64,000 nt of DNA from JACKAQ01 sp020634975 [NCBI: Calditrichia bacterium] (GCA_020634975.1 JACKAQ010000006.1:73486-137485); one strand, 5' to 3'; shown: positions 45,966 through 56,029, numbered from the stretch's first letter. Translations and numbers: made by a program. The notes: generated from the letters alone by a model not told the origin.

Positions 45966-48900
45966 ATGAAACAGTTGTCCAACCTTGTTCTGTTTATCTG
46001 CATTTTTGGATGGGGAATCGCAGTTGCGCAACCGACCGAAATTTATAGCGAAGTGCGAATATTTGTTGATCAACCTTCCGTATTTCAAGATTTGGCAAAC
46101 AATGATATTTATTTCGATCATATTCATCGCGAAAAAACGGATCGCGGAATGGCCATCACCGGCGTGCTGAACAGCCGGGAATTGGCGACGTTGCAAACCA
46201 GTGGCATCGACCACGAAGTGCTCATTCCCGATATGACCGCACATTTTCTGGCGCAGCCGAAATTGAGTGCGGCGGAGCAATCGCGCATCCGCGCGAACAG
46301 CAGCGTTCAGGGGTTCGAATTCGGGAGCATGGGAGGCTATTACACGTTTGCGGAGGTGGTTTCGGAACTGGATTCGATGCGGTTGCTGTATCCGAATTTG
46401 ATTTCACAAAAGCAATCGATCGGCAGCACCCATCAGGGACGCGATGTGTGGATGGTCAAAATTTCCGATAATCCCGACATCGACGAAAACGAGCCGGAAG
46501 TGCTCTACGACGCGCTGCATCATGCCCGCGAGCCGCAAAGCATGATGACGGTCATTTATTATATGTATTATTTGCTGGAAAATTACGGCACCGATCCGGA
46601 AGCGACTTATCTGGTTGACAATCGCGAGCTGTATTTTGTCCCGGTGATCAATCCCGACGGTTACGAATACAACCGCCAAACCAACCCGAACGGCGGCGGT
46701 TTTTGGCGAAAAAATCGCCGGAACAACGGCAGCAGTTACGGGGTGGATTTGAACCGGAATTACGGGCACATGTGGGGATACGACAACAGCGGTTCCAGCC
46801 CGTCACCGGGCAGCGACACCTATCGCGGACCGTCCGCTTTTTCAGAGCCGGAAACGCAGGCAATCCGCGATTTTTGCAACAGCCGCGAATTCAAAATGGC
46901 GCTGAATTACCACACCTATTCCGATCTGCTGATTTATCCCTGGGGCTACATTGCCTCGTTCGAAACGCCCGATTCCGCAGTTTTTCGCGAATACGCCGCA
47001 GATATGACCCAGTTCAACAATTACACCTGGGGCACCGGTGACCAGACGGTCGGTTATCTCACCAATGGCGATTCCGACGACTGGATGTATGGCGAGCAGG
47101 TCACAAAGCCCAAAATTTATTCGATGACGCCGGAAGTCGGCGGCTCAGGCGATGGATTTTGGCCATCGCAAAGCCGGATTTATCCGCTCGCGGAGGAAAA
47201 CCTCTACCCGAATTTATTTGTCGCGTGGGCTGCCGGTGAATTTGTGAAATACAGCGATTATGTGCTGAACGATTTCGGTAACGGTAACGGTTTTCCCGAT
47301 CCTGGCGAAAACGTTGACATTCGCTTTACCCTCAAAAATTTGGGATTGAGCGACGCCACCGGCGTATCGGTTGCGCTGGTCAGCGATGATCCGTATGTGC
47401 AAATTTCCGCGCCGTCCAAAAATAATGCGATCGATATCCCTGCACGTGGCGAGGCGCTCTCTGACCCGCTAACGTTCACTATTGCAGGAAATGCGCCGCA
47501 GGCACATGCAATTTCGATACAGGTGCAAATCACATTTAACGATTACACGATTTCGCAAAATTTGCAAGGTTTACTGGTCGGCACGCCGCAGGTTTCCTTT
47601 TCGGACGGCGCGGAAAATGGCACCGGAAACTGGAATACCGGGCAAGGTTGGAACACCACCACCAGCCAATCGCACAGCGCCAGCCGTTCGTTTACGGATA
47701 GCCCGTCGGGGAATTATGGCAGCAATATCAACAATTCTCTCACGCTGCAAGTGCCGCTCGATTTTACGGATGTCACCGCTGCATATCTGGAATTTTGGAC
47801 AAAATGGGCGATCGAAAGTCGCTGGGATTTTGCCCAGGTTCACGCCTCCACCAATGGCACAAGCTGGACATCGCTGAGCGGATTGCACACCATTCCCGGC
47901 AGCGGCGATGGCGTGCAGACCACCGGTGAGCCCGGTTACGACGGATTCCAATCCAGTTGGGTAAAAGAACAGATGGATTTGAGTCAATTTTCCGGCGCAG
48001 CGCAATTGTTCTTGCGGTTCCGGCTGCGTTCGGATGTCTCCGTTGAAGAAGACGGTTGGTATGTGGACGACATCAGTATCAGCGCGTATGGCAGCGGAAG
48101 CGTTACCGGCGTTGCTGTCGACGATGGCTGGAATCTCATTAGTCTGCCACTTAACGTTAGTAATTCCAATTATTTAGATGTGTTCCCAAATGCATTGCCG
48201 GGAACTCTTTTTGGCTTCGACGGATCGTATGTGACAGCGACGGAACTGACTGCCGGAAACGGTTATTGGCTGCGATTTGCAGCTGCAGAACTGGCGCCTG
48301 TTACCGGACAACCCATCGATGCGTTGCAATTATCGCTCAGTGAAGGTTGGAACCTGATCGGCGGGATTTCCTGCGCGGTAGCGGAAGCCGCTATCGATGA
48401 TCCGGCGGCAATCGTCATTCCGGGCACGCTGTATGGGTTTAGCGGATCGTATTTTCCGGCAACAGGTATCGAACCGGGAAACGCATACTGGATTCGCGCA
48501 AGTGCAAATGGCACTATCGGGCTAACCTGCGGCGCTGCAATCGGCAAATCATCAACCGTTGCGGTTGTGCCGGAAAATGCAACCGTGGTAACAATTGCGG
48601 ATAATGCCGGACATCACCAACAGCTCTATCTCAATGTAAATATGGAAGATAACACGATAACTGAAAATAGCTTTTCGCTGCCGCCGTTGCCGCCATCGGG
48701 CATGTTCGATGCCCGTTTTTCCGGCGATGTTCGGGCAATTGCCGATGCCGAAGCGACCATCGATTTGCAGGCGCGGCACTTTCCGCTGCGCATCACTGTT
48801 CAGCCGGAAACGGTCGGAAAGCCGTACGAGCTAAAAATATTTGCAGGAACACAGCTTGTTGACACCCAAAATGTGACGGATAACCGGGCAGTTTTGATCG

Positions 48901-49232
48901 CCAATCCGGACATCACAAAATTGCAGCTTCGCGTTGTTGGCGATCAGATTCCGGAGGCGTTTACCGTTGCCCAAAACTACCCGAACCCATTTAATCCGGT
49001 AACCGAAATTCGCTATGCTTTGCCGAATGCAGCTGATGTGCAAGTGGTTGTTTACAATGCACTTGGGCAACAGATAAAAACGCTCGTTTCCGCCAAACAG
49101 GAAGCCGGAAATCACACGGTAGTTTGGGATGCAACCGATGCCAACGGTGCCCCCGTGAGCAGCGGATTGTATTTTTACCGTGTCAAAGCCGGTGCTAAAA
49201 TTGCTGTTCGGAAAATGCTGTTGATGCGCTAA
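45966..49232 (+). CDS. Secreted M14 zinc carboxypeptidase with sorting domain
   Basis: 1088 residues. Signal peptide (1-20), activation-like pro-region, M14 peptidase domain with zinc ligands in HHAREPQ (His186, Glu189) and His316 (NYHTYSDLLIYPWGY), substrate motif NRNYGHMWGYD and VGGSGDGFWPS. Then a beta domain (about 418-535), a jelly-roll domain (GAENGTGNWNT to YVDDISIS), a tandem GWNL module (DGWNLISLPLNVS, EGWNLIGGISCAV), and the sorting tail NYPNPFNPVTEIRY to RKMLLMR. Cleaves C-terminal residues from extracellular peptides. ACAGGAG precedes the ATG. Domain order after the catalytic part is the same as in the S8 protease. Confidence 0.93.
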   Translation: MKQLSNLVLFICIFGWGIAVAQPTEIYSEVRIFVDQPSVFQDLANNDIYFDHIHREKTDRGMAITGVLNSRELATLQTSGIDHEVLIPDMTAHFLAQPKLSAAEQSRIRANSSVQGFEFGSMGGYYTFAEVVSELDSMRLLYPNLISQKQSIGSTHQGRDVWMVKISDNPDIDENEPEVLYDALHHAREPQSMMTVIYYMYYLLENYGTDPEATYLVDNRELYFVPVINPDGYEYNRQTNPNGGGFWRKNRRNNGSSYGVDLNRNYGHMWGYDNSGSSPSPGSDTYRGPSAFSEPETQAIRDFCNSREFKMALNYHTYSDLLIYPWGYIASFETPDSAVFREYAADMTQFNNYTWGTGDQTVGYLTNGDSDDWMYGEQVTKPKIYSMTPEVGGSGDGFWPSQSRIYPLAEENLYPNLFVAWAAGEFVKYSDYVLNDFGNGNGFPDPGENVDIRFTLKNLGLSDATGVSVALVSDDPYVQISAPSKNNAIDIPARGEALSDPLTFTIAGNAPQAHAISIQVQITFNDYTISQNLQGLLVGTPQVSFSDGAENGTGNWNTGQGWNTTTSQSHSASRSFTDSPSGNYGSNINNSLTLQVPLDFTDVTAAYLEFWTKWAIESRWDFAQVHASTNGTSWTSLSGLHTIPGSGDGVQTTGEPGYDGFQSSWVKEQMDLSQFSGAAQLFLRFRLRSDVSVEEDGWYVDDISISAYGSGSVTGVAVDDGWNLISLPLNVSNSNYLDVFPNALPGTLFGFDGSYVTATELTAGNGYWLRFAAAELAPVTGQPIDALQLSLSEGWNLIGGISCAVAEAAIDDPAAIVIPGTLYGFSGSYFPATGIEPGNAYWIRASANGTIGLTCGAAIGKSSTVAVVPENATVVTIADNAGHHQQLYLNVNMEDNTITENSFSLPPLPPSGMFDARFSGDVRAIADAEATIDLQARHFPLRITVQPETVGKPYELKIFAGTQLVDTQNVTDNRAVLIANPDITKLQLRVVGDQIPEAFTVAQNYPNPFNPVTEIRYALPNAADVQVVVYNALGQQIKTLVSAKQEAGNHTVVWDATDANGAPVSSGLYFYRVKAGAKIAVRKMLLMR

Positions 49233-49263
49233 CGATGCTGCCAACTATTGCGGGAAACGGATA

Positions 49264-49887
49264 ATGGAAACTGCCAAAATTGCTGATACGCTGCTGGAAT
49301 TGAAAGAATTTCAGACCAAACGGTTGCGGGAAACTTACGCTGATTTTTCCGCGCAGCCGGAATTTGCCGCGCTGGTTGAGTTCTTTTTCAGCCAGATTTA
49401 TGGCACGCAGGATTTTGGTTTTCGCAACGAAAGCATCAAAACGCTGCATCAGCGGTTGAGCGGATTGCTGCACGGTCAAATCATTGACGGTATTGGCAAA
49501 GTAATCGAATTGAACGATCTCACCGAAAATCTGGATCGCCGGATGGCTGAGGAATTTATCAGGCGCGATGTTTCCAAATTATCGAATATGGAAATTTACG
49601 GCGATGTTTATAGTAGTCTGGACAATTACGATCAACGGATTCACCAAATCAATTTGATGGTGGAAGCCACCAAAAGCATCCACCATCTCAGCCAGATGTG
49701 GCTGATCGGGCTATCGCTGAAAGCGGTGAGCAAAGCCGCGCACATTGCCGGATACGGCAAAATTATGGATTTCCTGGAGGCGGGATACAGCGCATTTCAC
49801 CGGGTAAAAAATATCAGGGCTTTTTTGGATGCGGTGCAATCGCGTGAAATGGCGCTGAATGACCGGCTGTTTGGCAAAACCGGGTGA
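49264..49887 (+). CDS. Alpha-helical protein, resembles FFLEELY-motif family
   Basis: 207 residues, nearly all helical, no signal or membrane segment. The stretch FFFSQIYGTQDFGFRNESI resembles the FFLEELYGPQDFS motif of a family named for it, and the rest (LHHLSQMW-type, IHHLSQMWLIGLSLKAVSKA) fits a single helical bundle. Start ATG 49264 lies 31 bp after the M14 stop, so read-through is likely. Function unknown; the motif assignment is by eye. Confidence 0.65.
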   Translation: METAKIADTLLELKEFQTKRLRETYADFSAQPEFAALVEFFFSQIYGTQDFGFRNESIKTLHQRLSGLLHGQIIDGIGKVIELNDLTENLDRRMAEEFIRRDVSKLSNMEIYGDVYSSLDNYDQRIHQINLMVEATKSIHHLSQMWLIGLSLKAVSKAAHIAGYGKIMDFLEAGYSAFHRVKNIRAFLDAVQSREMALNDRLFGKTG

Positions 49888-50408
49888 TCTGTTTTTTGCC
49901 GCGAAGGCGCAAAGTGCGCAAAGGGAATAGTTGGTTCCTCATGTATTCGCGCCAAAGGTGCTCATTCAAGTAACGTTCCAGCTCAGGTTGTTATTTACCG
50001 ACTCTCTGTACTGGCTCTGCGAAGGTAGGAATCTCCAAAAGTTGTTGTTTTTAATAAACTTAACGCTCTTTGTGCTTTCGCTGCAAATCCACTTACGATC
50101 ATACTAAACATCAAAATACTGCAGGAAACCCGCATTGTTCAATCTGTGTTACATCTGATCTATAAACCGTTAAAAAACCGATGTAACCAACCTGTGACAA
50201 TTTACACAGGGTAAGTTTTGAAATTGCTTTTATTAACGATGTGAACAGGGTCGTAATAAATCATCGCATTCTCTGGCGAAAAACACGGAAGTTGAAACAC
50301 GGGAATCTGCCTCACCATCGATATCCCCTTTGGATTATTCCCACTTCCATTGCTTCGTCACAATTTTGCGTAACCGCAGTTAAAACAACATATTGGAACG
50401 GAGTGACT
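49888..50408. other. Intergenic region with repeat-like sequence
   Basis: About 520 bp. The left end has GCGAAGGCGCAAAGTGCGCAAAGG, split here as GCGAAGGCGCAAAG plus TGCGCAAAGG, a common genomic intergenic repeat type. The remainder is not coding that I can see; open frames there lack family features. The promoter of the TPR lipoprotein should be here. Confidence 0.45.
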
Positions 50409-51050
50409 ATGAAGCAAATCACACAATTTTTTGGAATTCTACTGACCGGAATTTTGCTCTGGGGATGCAGCAATACAGATAAACCTGCGTTGGCAATTCA
50501 TGAGCAACAATATATACAGGGCATCGAATTGGCTAAAAATGGCGATTTCACATCGGCAATCCATTCGTTCAAAACTGCCCTGATGGAGATGCCTGGATAT
50601 TCGCCGGCGGACGGCAGCATGGCTATCGCGAAAGATGCCGAAGCGGGGAAATTGAAACCGCAAGCCGCAATGGCGTTGTTCCGCGCGATTGATTTCGGGA
50701 ATCATTTTGATAACGAGAAAAAAATTCGTGAGCTGAATTTGGCGATATCGATAGATCCGAACTATGCGCCTGCGTATAACGAGCGCGGCATTGCATTTTT
50801 TGATATGGGAAAATTCCGGCAGGCGCTCTCGGATCGCAATCATGCCATCGAATTATCGCCAAACGAACCGGCATCGTATTACAACAAAGCGCTCACCTGC
50901 GAAAAACTGGAAATGTTCGAAGACGCCATCGATGCGTATGCCCGCTTTATCGAACGTGCCAATCCGCGTCAAAAAGAGCATGTTGAATACGCCCGTTTCC
51001 GGATTGAAGAATTGGAAGAGCTGGTTCTGCAGGGAAGAAAAAATACCTGA
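50409..51050 (+). CDS. TPR-repeat lipoprotein
   Basis: 213 residues from ATG 50409, preceded by GGAG. Lipoprotein signal with lipobox ILLWGC (Cys19), then TPR-type helices: YIQGIELAKNGDFTSAIHSF, YAPAYNERGIAFFDMGKFRQ and ASYYNKALTCEKLEMFEDAI. Probably an envelope scaffold on the inner or outer membrane; partner unknown. It is followed by the convergent M23 gene. An upstream in-frame start (50241) would bury the signal sequence and is rejected. Confidence 0.85.
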   Translation: MKQITQFFGILLTGILLWGCSNTDKPALAIHEQQYIQGIELAKNGDFTSAIHSFKTALMEMPGYSPADGSMAIAKDAEAGKLKPQAAMALFRAIDFGNHFDNEKKIRELNLAISIDPNYAPAYNERGIAFFDMGKFRQALSDRNHAIELSPNEPASYYNKALTCEKLEMFEDAIDAYARFIERANPRQKEHVEYARFRIEELEELVLQGRKNT

Positions 51051-51116
51051 TATCCAATAAAAACAAACAGTTAAAAAATCAGCCGTATCGTTACATTTGT
51101 TTTCAAAGGGTCATTG

Positions 51117-51872
51117 TCATTGGTTAGGAGTTTGCGTAAGATCCGCAACATACAGGTGCCCGGAGTTCTGGTCAATCCACAGACGCCCAATAAATCGCAC
51201 ATATTTCCCGCCTGTATCAACCTCCACAAAATGCTCGCCATACGTTAACTGCACGTCGATGGGTGTGCGACCGCGATGCTCACCATCGATGTAAACTTCC
51301 CCATCCATTGGGAAGCTGCGAATGGCCAGACGTTTGTTTATGGGCACCTTTATCGGCTGGACAGGCTGCGGCGCGGAAACGCGTCGCGCCTTTTTTATGT
51401 ACGGAAGCGGATCGAGATGCTGGTTGTTTTGCAGAATCGAAAAATGGAGATGGGAACCGGTTGCCCGCCCGCTTTTTCCGGCGATGCCGATCAGTTCGCC
51501 GGGACTTACTAATTGCCCTTTTTTTACCAAAATTTTTTTCAAATGATGGTATTTTGAAAGAAAATTATCCGCATGTTCGATGTTTATCATGTTGCCGGAT
51601 AATTTGTTGTAACCGGTGAAAATCACTGCGCCACCGCGCCAGGCAAATACTGAATCTCCTTCAAAACAATCGATATCGATCCCGCGATGAAATTCGCTGC
51701 CGCGTCCGCTGAACGGATTTTTCCGCCAGCCAAATTCGCTGGTCACCGGTTTTGGCGCGCCCAGCGGATGAAAGGATTCTTCCTGCGCTACAGCGGTTTT
51801 GCTCCCAAAGCAGATTGTCATGAGCAGCCCGATGCCGCAAACCCATATTTTCTGACGAATGTGTTGTTTCAT
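51117..51872 (-). CDS. M23 peptidoglycan peptidase with C-terminal PEGA domain
   Basis: About 251 residues from ATG 51872, which gives a normal signal peptide (IWVCGIGLLMTICFGSKTAVAQ region); alternative starts lie 15 and 30 bases upstream. Lysostaphin-type M23 domain with zinc ligands in EFHRGIDID and SHLHFSI, plus GWRKNPFSGRGSEFHRG. Residues about 190-240 form a PEGA domain (FPMDGEVYIDGEHRGRTPID). Cuts or remodels cell-wall cross-links, or acts as a LytM-type regulator; both zinc sites look intact. Isolated minus-strand gene. Confidence 0.9.
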   Translation of the reverse strand: MKQHIRQKIWVCGIGLLMTICFGSKTAVAQEESFHPLGAPKPVTSEFGWRKNPFSGRGSEFHRGIDIDCFEGDSVFAWRGGAVIFTGYNKLSGNMINIEHADNFLSKYHHLKKILVKKGQLVSPGELIGIAGKSGRATGSHLHFSILQNNQHLDPLPYIKKARRVSAPQPVQPIKVPINKRLAIRSFPMDGEVYIDGEHRGRTPIDVQLTYGEHFVEVDTGGKYVRFIGRLWIDQNSGHLYVADLTQTPNQ

Positions 51873-52101
51873 ATTTCTAAAAATCATGCCCGGAAGATAC
51901 AAATCGCATGGCGCAAGTTAAAGCCGTTTTTTTTGCAATGCCTGTCACACGATAACTGATTGACAATTCTAAATATCAGTCGTGAACAATTTGCTGAAAA
52001 ATTACGTATCACCAAATAAATTTTCTTTGCTTGCGCTTCGCTTTTCAATTATGTTTGAAGCTTAAGCACAGTGATAAGACCCAAACCGGGGATGTTAAAA
52101 A

Positions 52102-53727
52102 ATGGACGAAATTAAAAAATTAGCTGTATTATTTACCGGCGTTCTGATCATCGGAATTGTCGTTTGGATGGTTTCGAGAGTACCGGGTGCTTCGGGATAC
52201 AATTCGTTACCCAAACAAAGCAGCATCCATCCATTGTCGCCGGAGCCAGAGGCAAAGCAGCTATCTCCGGTGGAGCCGCGTGTTTCCGCTCAACCCGGGG
52301 CGCGGCAAAACATCCGCGATTCCATTGCCTGGCGGAAAACGGAACCTGTGGAACCGGCGGAACGTCCGGTGATCAGCGGTGCAATCCCGTTCAACGGAAA
52401 TCCCAACGCAATTTTTGTGGGTGCTGCTCAAAAAATTTTACCGGCAGTTGTTTCCATCGAAAATATCCGCAAAACCAGCTCCACTTTCGATCTGTTGCAT
52501 CCCTTTTTAAAACGAGACGGTGAGAACGATGAAGAGCAAATTCTCCCGCCCGGTTCCGGCTCCGGCATTGTCATCACTCCAAACGGCTATATTTTGACCA
52601 ACAATCACGTGATCGAAGATGCCAAAGAACTGCGGGTAAAATTATACGATAAACGCGAATTTGAAGCCAAGTTGGTTGGCACCGATCCCACAACGGATAT
52701 CGCGGTGATTCGCATTGAGGCGGAAAACCTTCCGGCAGCATACATCGGGGATTCGGACAGTGTGCAAATCGGCGAATGGGTGATGGCTGTTGGCAACCCG
52801 CTAAATTTTACATCCACGGTTACTGCCGGCATCGTCAGCGCGCTGGGTCGCAACATTAATATTATTGATGGCAGCCGCTATCGCTATAAAATCGAAAACT
52901 TCATCCAAACCGATGCGGTGATCAATCCCGGGAACAGCGGCGGTGCGTTGGTCAATCTCTCCGGTGAGGTTGTCGGCATCAACACGGCAATTGCCACACG
53001 CAGCGGATATTATCAGGGCTACGGATTTTCAATTCCCATCAACCTTGCCCAAAAAGTCAGCGAAGATCTGATCAACGATGGTTACGTTCGCCGGGCAATT
53101 CTCGGTGTCAGTATCGATCAGGTGAGCGATCGCGTTGCCAAAGCGGTGGGATTGCCAAAGCCGATCGGCGCGTTGATTCAGGGCGTAACCGGAAATTCAC
53201 CCGCCCAAAAAGCCGGATTGCAGCAGGGCGATATTGTGCTGGCCGTGAACGGCAGCGAGGTTGTTTCTGTAAATGATTTGCAAATTAAAATCGCCCAAAA
53301 TCGTCCCGGCGATGTTGTAGCTGTCGTAATATGGCGAGATGGCAAAAAGTGGGAAGTAGATGTAGAACTCGGCGAAGCGCCCGACAGCGTGCAGTTGGAA
53401 ACGGAAACTCCGGTCGAAACAAAAGAACCCGAAGAAAAAGAATTCGAAAATTTCGGTTTAACCGTTCGGGAATTGACCAAAGAAGAGCAAGCCCGATATG
53501 ATATTACCGAAGGGTTGATTGTTGAAAAACTGGTGCCAAACAGTCCGGCGGATCGTGCTGGTATTTACCGATTGGATGTCATTTTGCAAATCGATGATAT
53601 GCCGGTGAAATCGTTGGAGGAATTCAACACAATTACCAGGGAATCATCCAGCGGCGATTTTGTGAAATTCCAGCTGAAAATTCGCGGTGGTACCGGCACC
53701 CGTATGGTATTCATCGAAGTGCCTTGA
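52102..53727 (+). CDS. HtrA/Do-like serine protease with two PDZ domains
   Basis: 541 residues. N-terminal membrane anchor (about 6-24), a Pro/Glu-rich linker, trypsin-like domain with catalytic His169 (NNHVIEDA), Asp199 (TTDIAVIRIE) and Ser279 (NPGNSGGALV), then PDZ1 (LGVSIDQVSDRV) and PDZ2 (NFGLTVRELTKEEQ, SPADRAGIYRLDVILQIDD) at the C-terminus. A periplasmic quality-control protease/chaperone of the Deg family. All catalytic residues present. A 36-bp palindrome follows its stop. Confidence 0.94.
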   Translation: MDEIKKLAVLFTGVLIIGIVVWMVSRVPGASGYNSLPKQSSIHPLSPEPEAKQLSPVEPRVSAQPGARQNIRDSIAWRKTEPVEPAERPVISGAIPFNGNPNAIFVGAAQKILPAVVSIENIRKTSSTFDLLHPFLKRDGENDEEQILPPGSGSGIVITPNGYILTNNHVIEDAKELRVKLYDKREFEAKLVGTDPTTDIAVIRIEAENLPAAYIGDSDSVQIGEWVMAVGNPLNFTSTVTAGIVSALGRNINIIDGSRYRYKIENFIQTDAVINPGNSGGALVNLSGEVVGINTAIATRSGYYQGYGFSIPINLAQKVSEDLINDGYVRRAILGVSIDQVSDRVAKAVGLPKPIGALIQGVTGNSPAQKAGLQQGDIVLAVNGSEVVSVNDLQIKIAQNRPGDVVAVVIWRDGKKWEVDVELGEAPDSVQLETETPVETKEPEEKEFENFGLTVRELTKEEQARYDITEGLIVEKLVPNSPADRAGIYRLDVILQIDDMPVKSLEEFNTITRESSSGDFVKFQLKIRGGTGTRMVFIEVP

Positions 53728-53760
53728 AATTGATAAAATTTTTAATTATTTATACAATTC

Positions 53761-53796
53761 ACCCGTAGAGACAATTCATGAATTGTCTCTACGGGT
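53761..53796. repeat. 36-bp perfect palindrome
   Basis: The arm ACCCGTAGAGACAATTCA (53761-53778) is followed directly by its exact reverse complement (53779-53796). GTAGAGAC-type palindromes are dispersed intergenic repeats in many FCB and other genomes. It lies between the htrA stop and the EVE gene and may also act as an RNA hairpin; there is no T run. Confidence 0.9.
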
Positions 53797-53825
53797 GATG
53801 TCATTTTAAACCGATAGGGGAGACA

Positions 53826-54296
53826 ATGAACTACTGGTTAATGAAAACGGAACCGGAAGCATATTCATGGGATGATCTCAAAAACAAGCCAAATTCGACG
53901 GATTTTTGGGACGGTGTTCGCAATTATCAAGCCCGGAATTTCATGCGCGATATGAAAGTCGGTGACAAGGTTTTTTTCTATCACAGCCAGATCAACCCGC
54001 CGGCAATTGTCGGGATTGCCACGGTGGTTCGCGAAGCATATCCCGATCCCACCCAGTTCGACCCCGAATCCAAATATTTCGATCCCAAAAGCAAGACAGA
54101 AGATCCGCGCTGGAGCGTGGTCGATATCCGCAGCGAAGCTGAATTTGCCGAGCCGGTAACGTTGCCGGAACTCCGCGACATTCCCGATCTTGAAGAAATG
54201 GTGCTGCTCCGCAAAGGCAGCCGGCTTTCTGTTCAGCCGGTTACGGAAAAAGAGTGGAAAATCATCACCAAAAGCCGGAAAATCCGGCAGCTTTGA
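53826..54296 (+). CDS. EVE domain protein
   Basis: 156 residues, a complete EVE (PUA-like) domain: MNYWLMKTEPEAYSWDDL, WDGVRNYQARNFMRDMKVGD, KVFFYHSQINPPAIVGIA and DPRWSVVDIRS. These bind modified bases in DNA or RNA (related to YTH/ASCH); human THYN1 is a relative. The GGGGAGACAATG context gives a good ribosome site. The next gene starts 71 bp after its stop. Confidence 0.95.
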   Translation: MNYWLMKTEPEAYSWDDLKNKPNSTDFWDGVRNYQARNFMRDMKVGDKVFFYHSQINPPAIVGIATVVREAYPDPTQFDPESKYFDPKSKTEDPRWSVVDIRSEAEFAEPVTLPELRDIPDLEEMVLLRKGSRLSVQPVTEKEWKIITKSRKIRQL

Positions 54297-54367
54297 AAAG
54301 GAAAAAGGGTAAAATTATCAGGATCCAGCAACACCAGAATCCAGAAACCAGAATCCAGGAGAAAACC

Positions 54368-56029
54368 GTGCAGCGATTTTCATCTTTAGTTCTAAAAGTA
54401 ATAGTTGTATCAATGCTATTGATTTTATCTCACGCCATTGCGCAGGATTTGCAAAAAGCGCTCAGTCAGATCGATGAAGCGGAGTACACCCAACGCATCA
54501 AAACACTCGCTTCGGATGAATTTCAGGGGCGATTACCCGCAACGGAAGGCGAGACCAAAACCATCAATTATTTGCGAGATGAATTCCGAAAAATTGGGCT
54601 GAAACCGGGCAATGGTGACAGCTATTTTCAGGAAGTCGGGTTGGTGCAAATCACCAGTCATCCCGATGAACGGCTGGAAATCAAAGGCACCGGCAGGGGA
54701 TTGAGCCTCGGTTTGGGCAGCCAGTTTGTTGCACAAACCCGCCGGATGGTTGATAAAATCGATGTTCGCGATGCGGAAATGGTTTTCGCCGGATACGGCA
54801 TTGTTGCGCCGGAATACAATTGGAATGATTACGCCGGTCTCGATGCCAAAGGTAAAATTGTGGTTGTTTTGGTGAACGATCCCGGATTCGCGACGCAAGA
54901 CAGCGCGCTGTTCACCGGTCGTGCGATGACCTATTACGGTCGCTGGACATACAAATACGAAGAAGCCGCACGGCAGGGCGCCGCCGGTGTGCTGATCGTT
55001 CACGAACCCGCGCCTGCGGGATATCCCTGGTTTGTGGTACAATCCGGCTGGAGCGGACCGGAATTTCACATGGAAGCGGCAGATAAAAATATGTCCCGCT
55101 GTCAGTTTGAGGGCTGGATTTCTGGTATCGCGGCGCGTTCGCTGTTCGGGCAAGCCGGTCTGAATTATGAGGAAGAAATTGACAAAGCTGCAAAACCGGG
55201 ATTCACTTACCAGCCGTTCGGGTTGACTGCGTCGCTGTCGCTGACCAATGACATTTCTTATTCGAAATCGAACAACGTGCTGGCGTTGCTGCCGGGCACC
55301 GATCGCGCAGATGAAATCGTCATTTACAGCGCCCATTGGGATCATTTTGGCGTGAATCCGGAAATGGACGGTGACAATATTTTCAATGGTGCCCGCGACA
55401 ACGCTACCGGAACCGCTGCGTTGCTAGAACTGGCTGATGCGTTCGTGAATGCGCCGGAACCGCCGCGTCGATCGATCCTGTTTTTGGCGGTCACCGCAGA
55501 AGAGCAAGGGTTGCTCGGTTCGGCGTATTATGCCGCACACCCGGTGTATCCGCTCAACAAAACCGTTGCCGCACTAAACATGGATGCGCTGAATATTTTT
55601 GGAAAAATGAAAGATATCACCGTAATCGGGTTGGGCAATTCGCAACTCGATGCGTATGTTGAAGCAGCCGCAACTGCTCAGAGGCGTTATGTTCGCCCCG
55701 ATCCCGAGCCGGAAAAAGGGATCTTTTTTCGCTCGGATCACTTCAGTTTTGCCAAAGAAGGCGTTCCGTCATTATACACCAAAATGGGGATCGATCACGT
55801 CAGTAAGTCGCAGGATGAGGTGTTAGCGATCTCCAACAAATGGACCGCCGAGCTGTATCACAAACCGGGTGATGAATACGATCCGGCAACCTGGGATTTG
55901 AGCGGCGCTATCGACGATATCCGGCTGATGTTCCGGGTAGGCTACCAGCTCAGCCGGGAAAACACCTTCCCGGAATGGAACGACGGCAATGCCTTCAAAG
56001 CCAGGCGCGATGCAGATATGGCTAATTGA
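54368..56029 (+). CDS. Secreted M28-family metallopeptidase with PA domain
   Basis: About 553 residues from GTG 54368, which has AGGAG 7 nt upstream and gives a signal peptide at once (SLVLKVIVVSMLLILSHAIA); the longer frame from 54254 overlaps the EVE gene and is rejected. PA-like insert (GAAGVLIVHEPAPAGYPW), then the M28 site: SAHWDHFGV, GARDNATGTAALLELADA, TAEEQGLLGSAYYA and a downstream Asp/His. Aminopeptidase or glutaminyl-cyclase-like; likely peptide digestion in the periplasm. Just upstream, ACCAGAATCCAG is duplicated 14 bp apart. Confidence 0.93.
   Translation: MQRFSSLVLKVIVVSMLLILSHAIAQDLQKALSQIDEAEYTQRIKTLASDEFQGRLPATEGETKTINYLRDEFRKIGLKPGNGDSYFQEVGLVQITSHPDERLEIKGTGRGLSLGLGSQFVAQTRRMVDKIDVRDAEMVFAGYGIVAPEYNWNDYAGLDAKGKIVVVLVNDPGFATQDSALFTGRAMTYYGRWTYKYEEAARQGAAGVLIVHEPAPAGYPWFVVQSGWSGPEFHMEAADKNMSRCQFEGWISGIAARSLFGQAGLNYEEEIDKAAKPGFTYQPFGLTASLSLTNDISYSKSNNVLALLPGTDRADEIVIYSAHWDHFGVNPEMDGDNIFNGARDNATGTAALLELADAFVNAPEPPRRSILFLAVTAEEQGLLGSAYYAAHPVYPLNKTVAALNMDALNIFGKMKDITVIGLGNSQLDAYVEAAATAQRRYVRPDPEPEKGIFFRSDHFSFAKEGVPSLYTKMGIDHVSKSQDEVLAISNKWTAELYHKPGDEYDPATWDLSGAIDDIRLMFRVGYQLSRENTFPEWNDGNAFKARRDADMAN

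Noticed and set aside
54254-54367. Upstream extension of the M28 gene
   Set aside because: Overlaps the EVE gene, precedes the signal peptide, and the GTG at 54368 has AGGAG.
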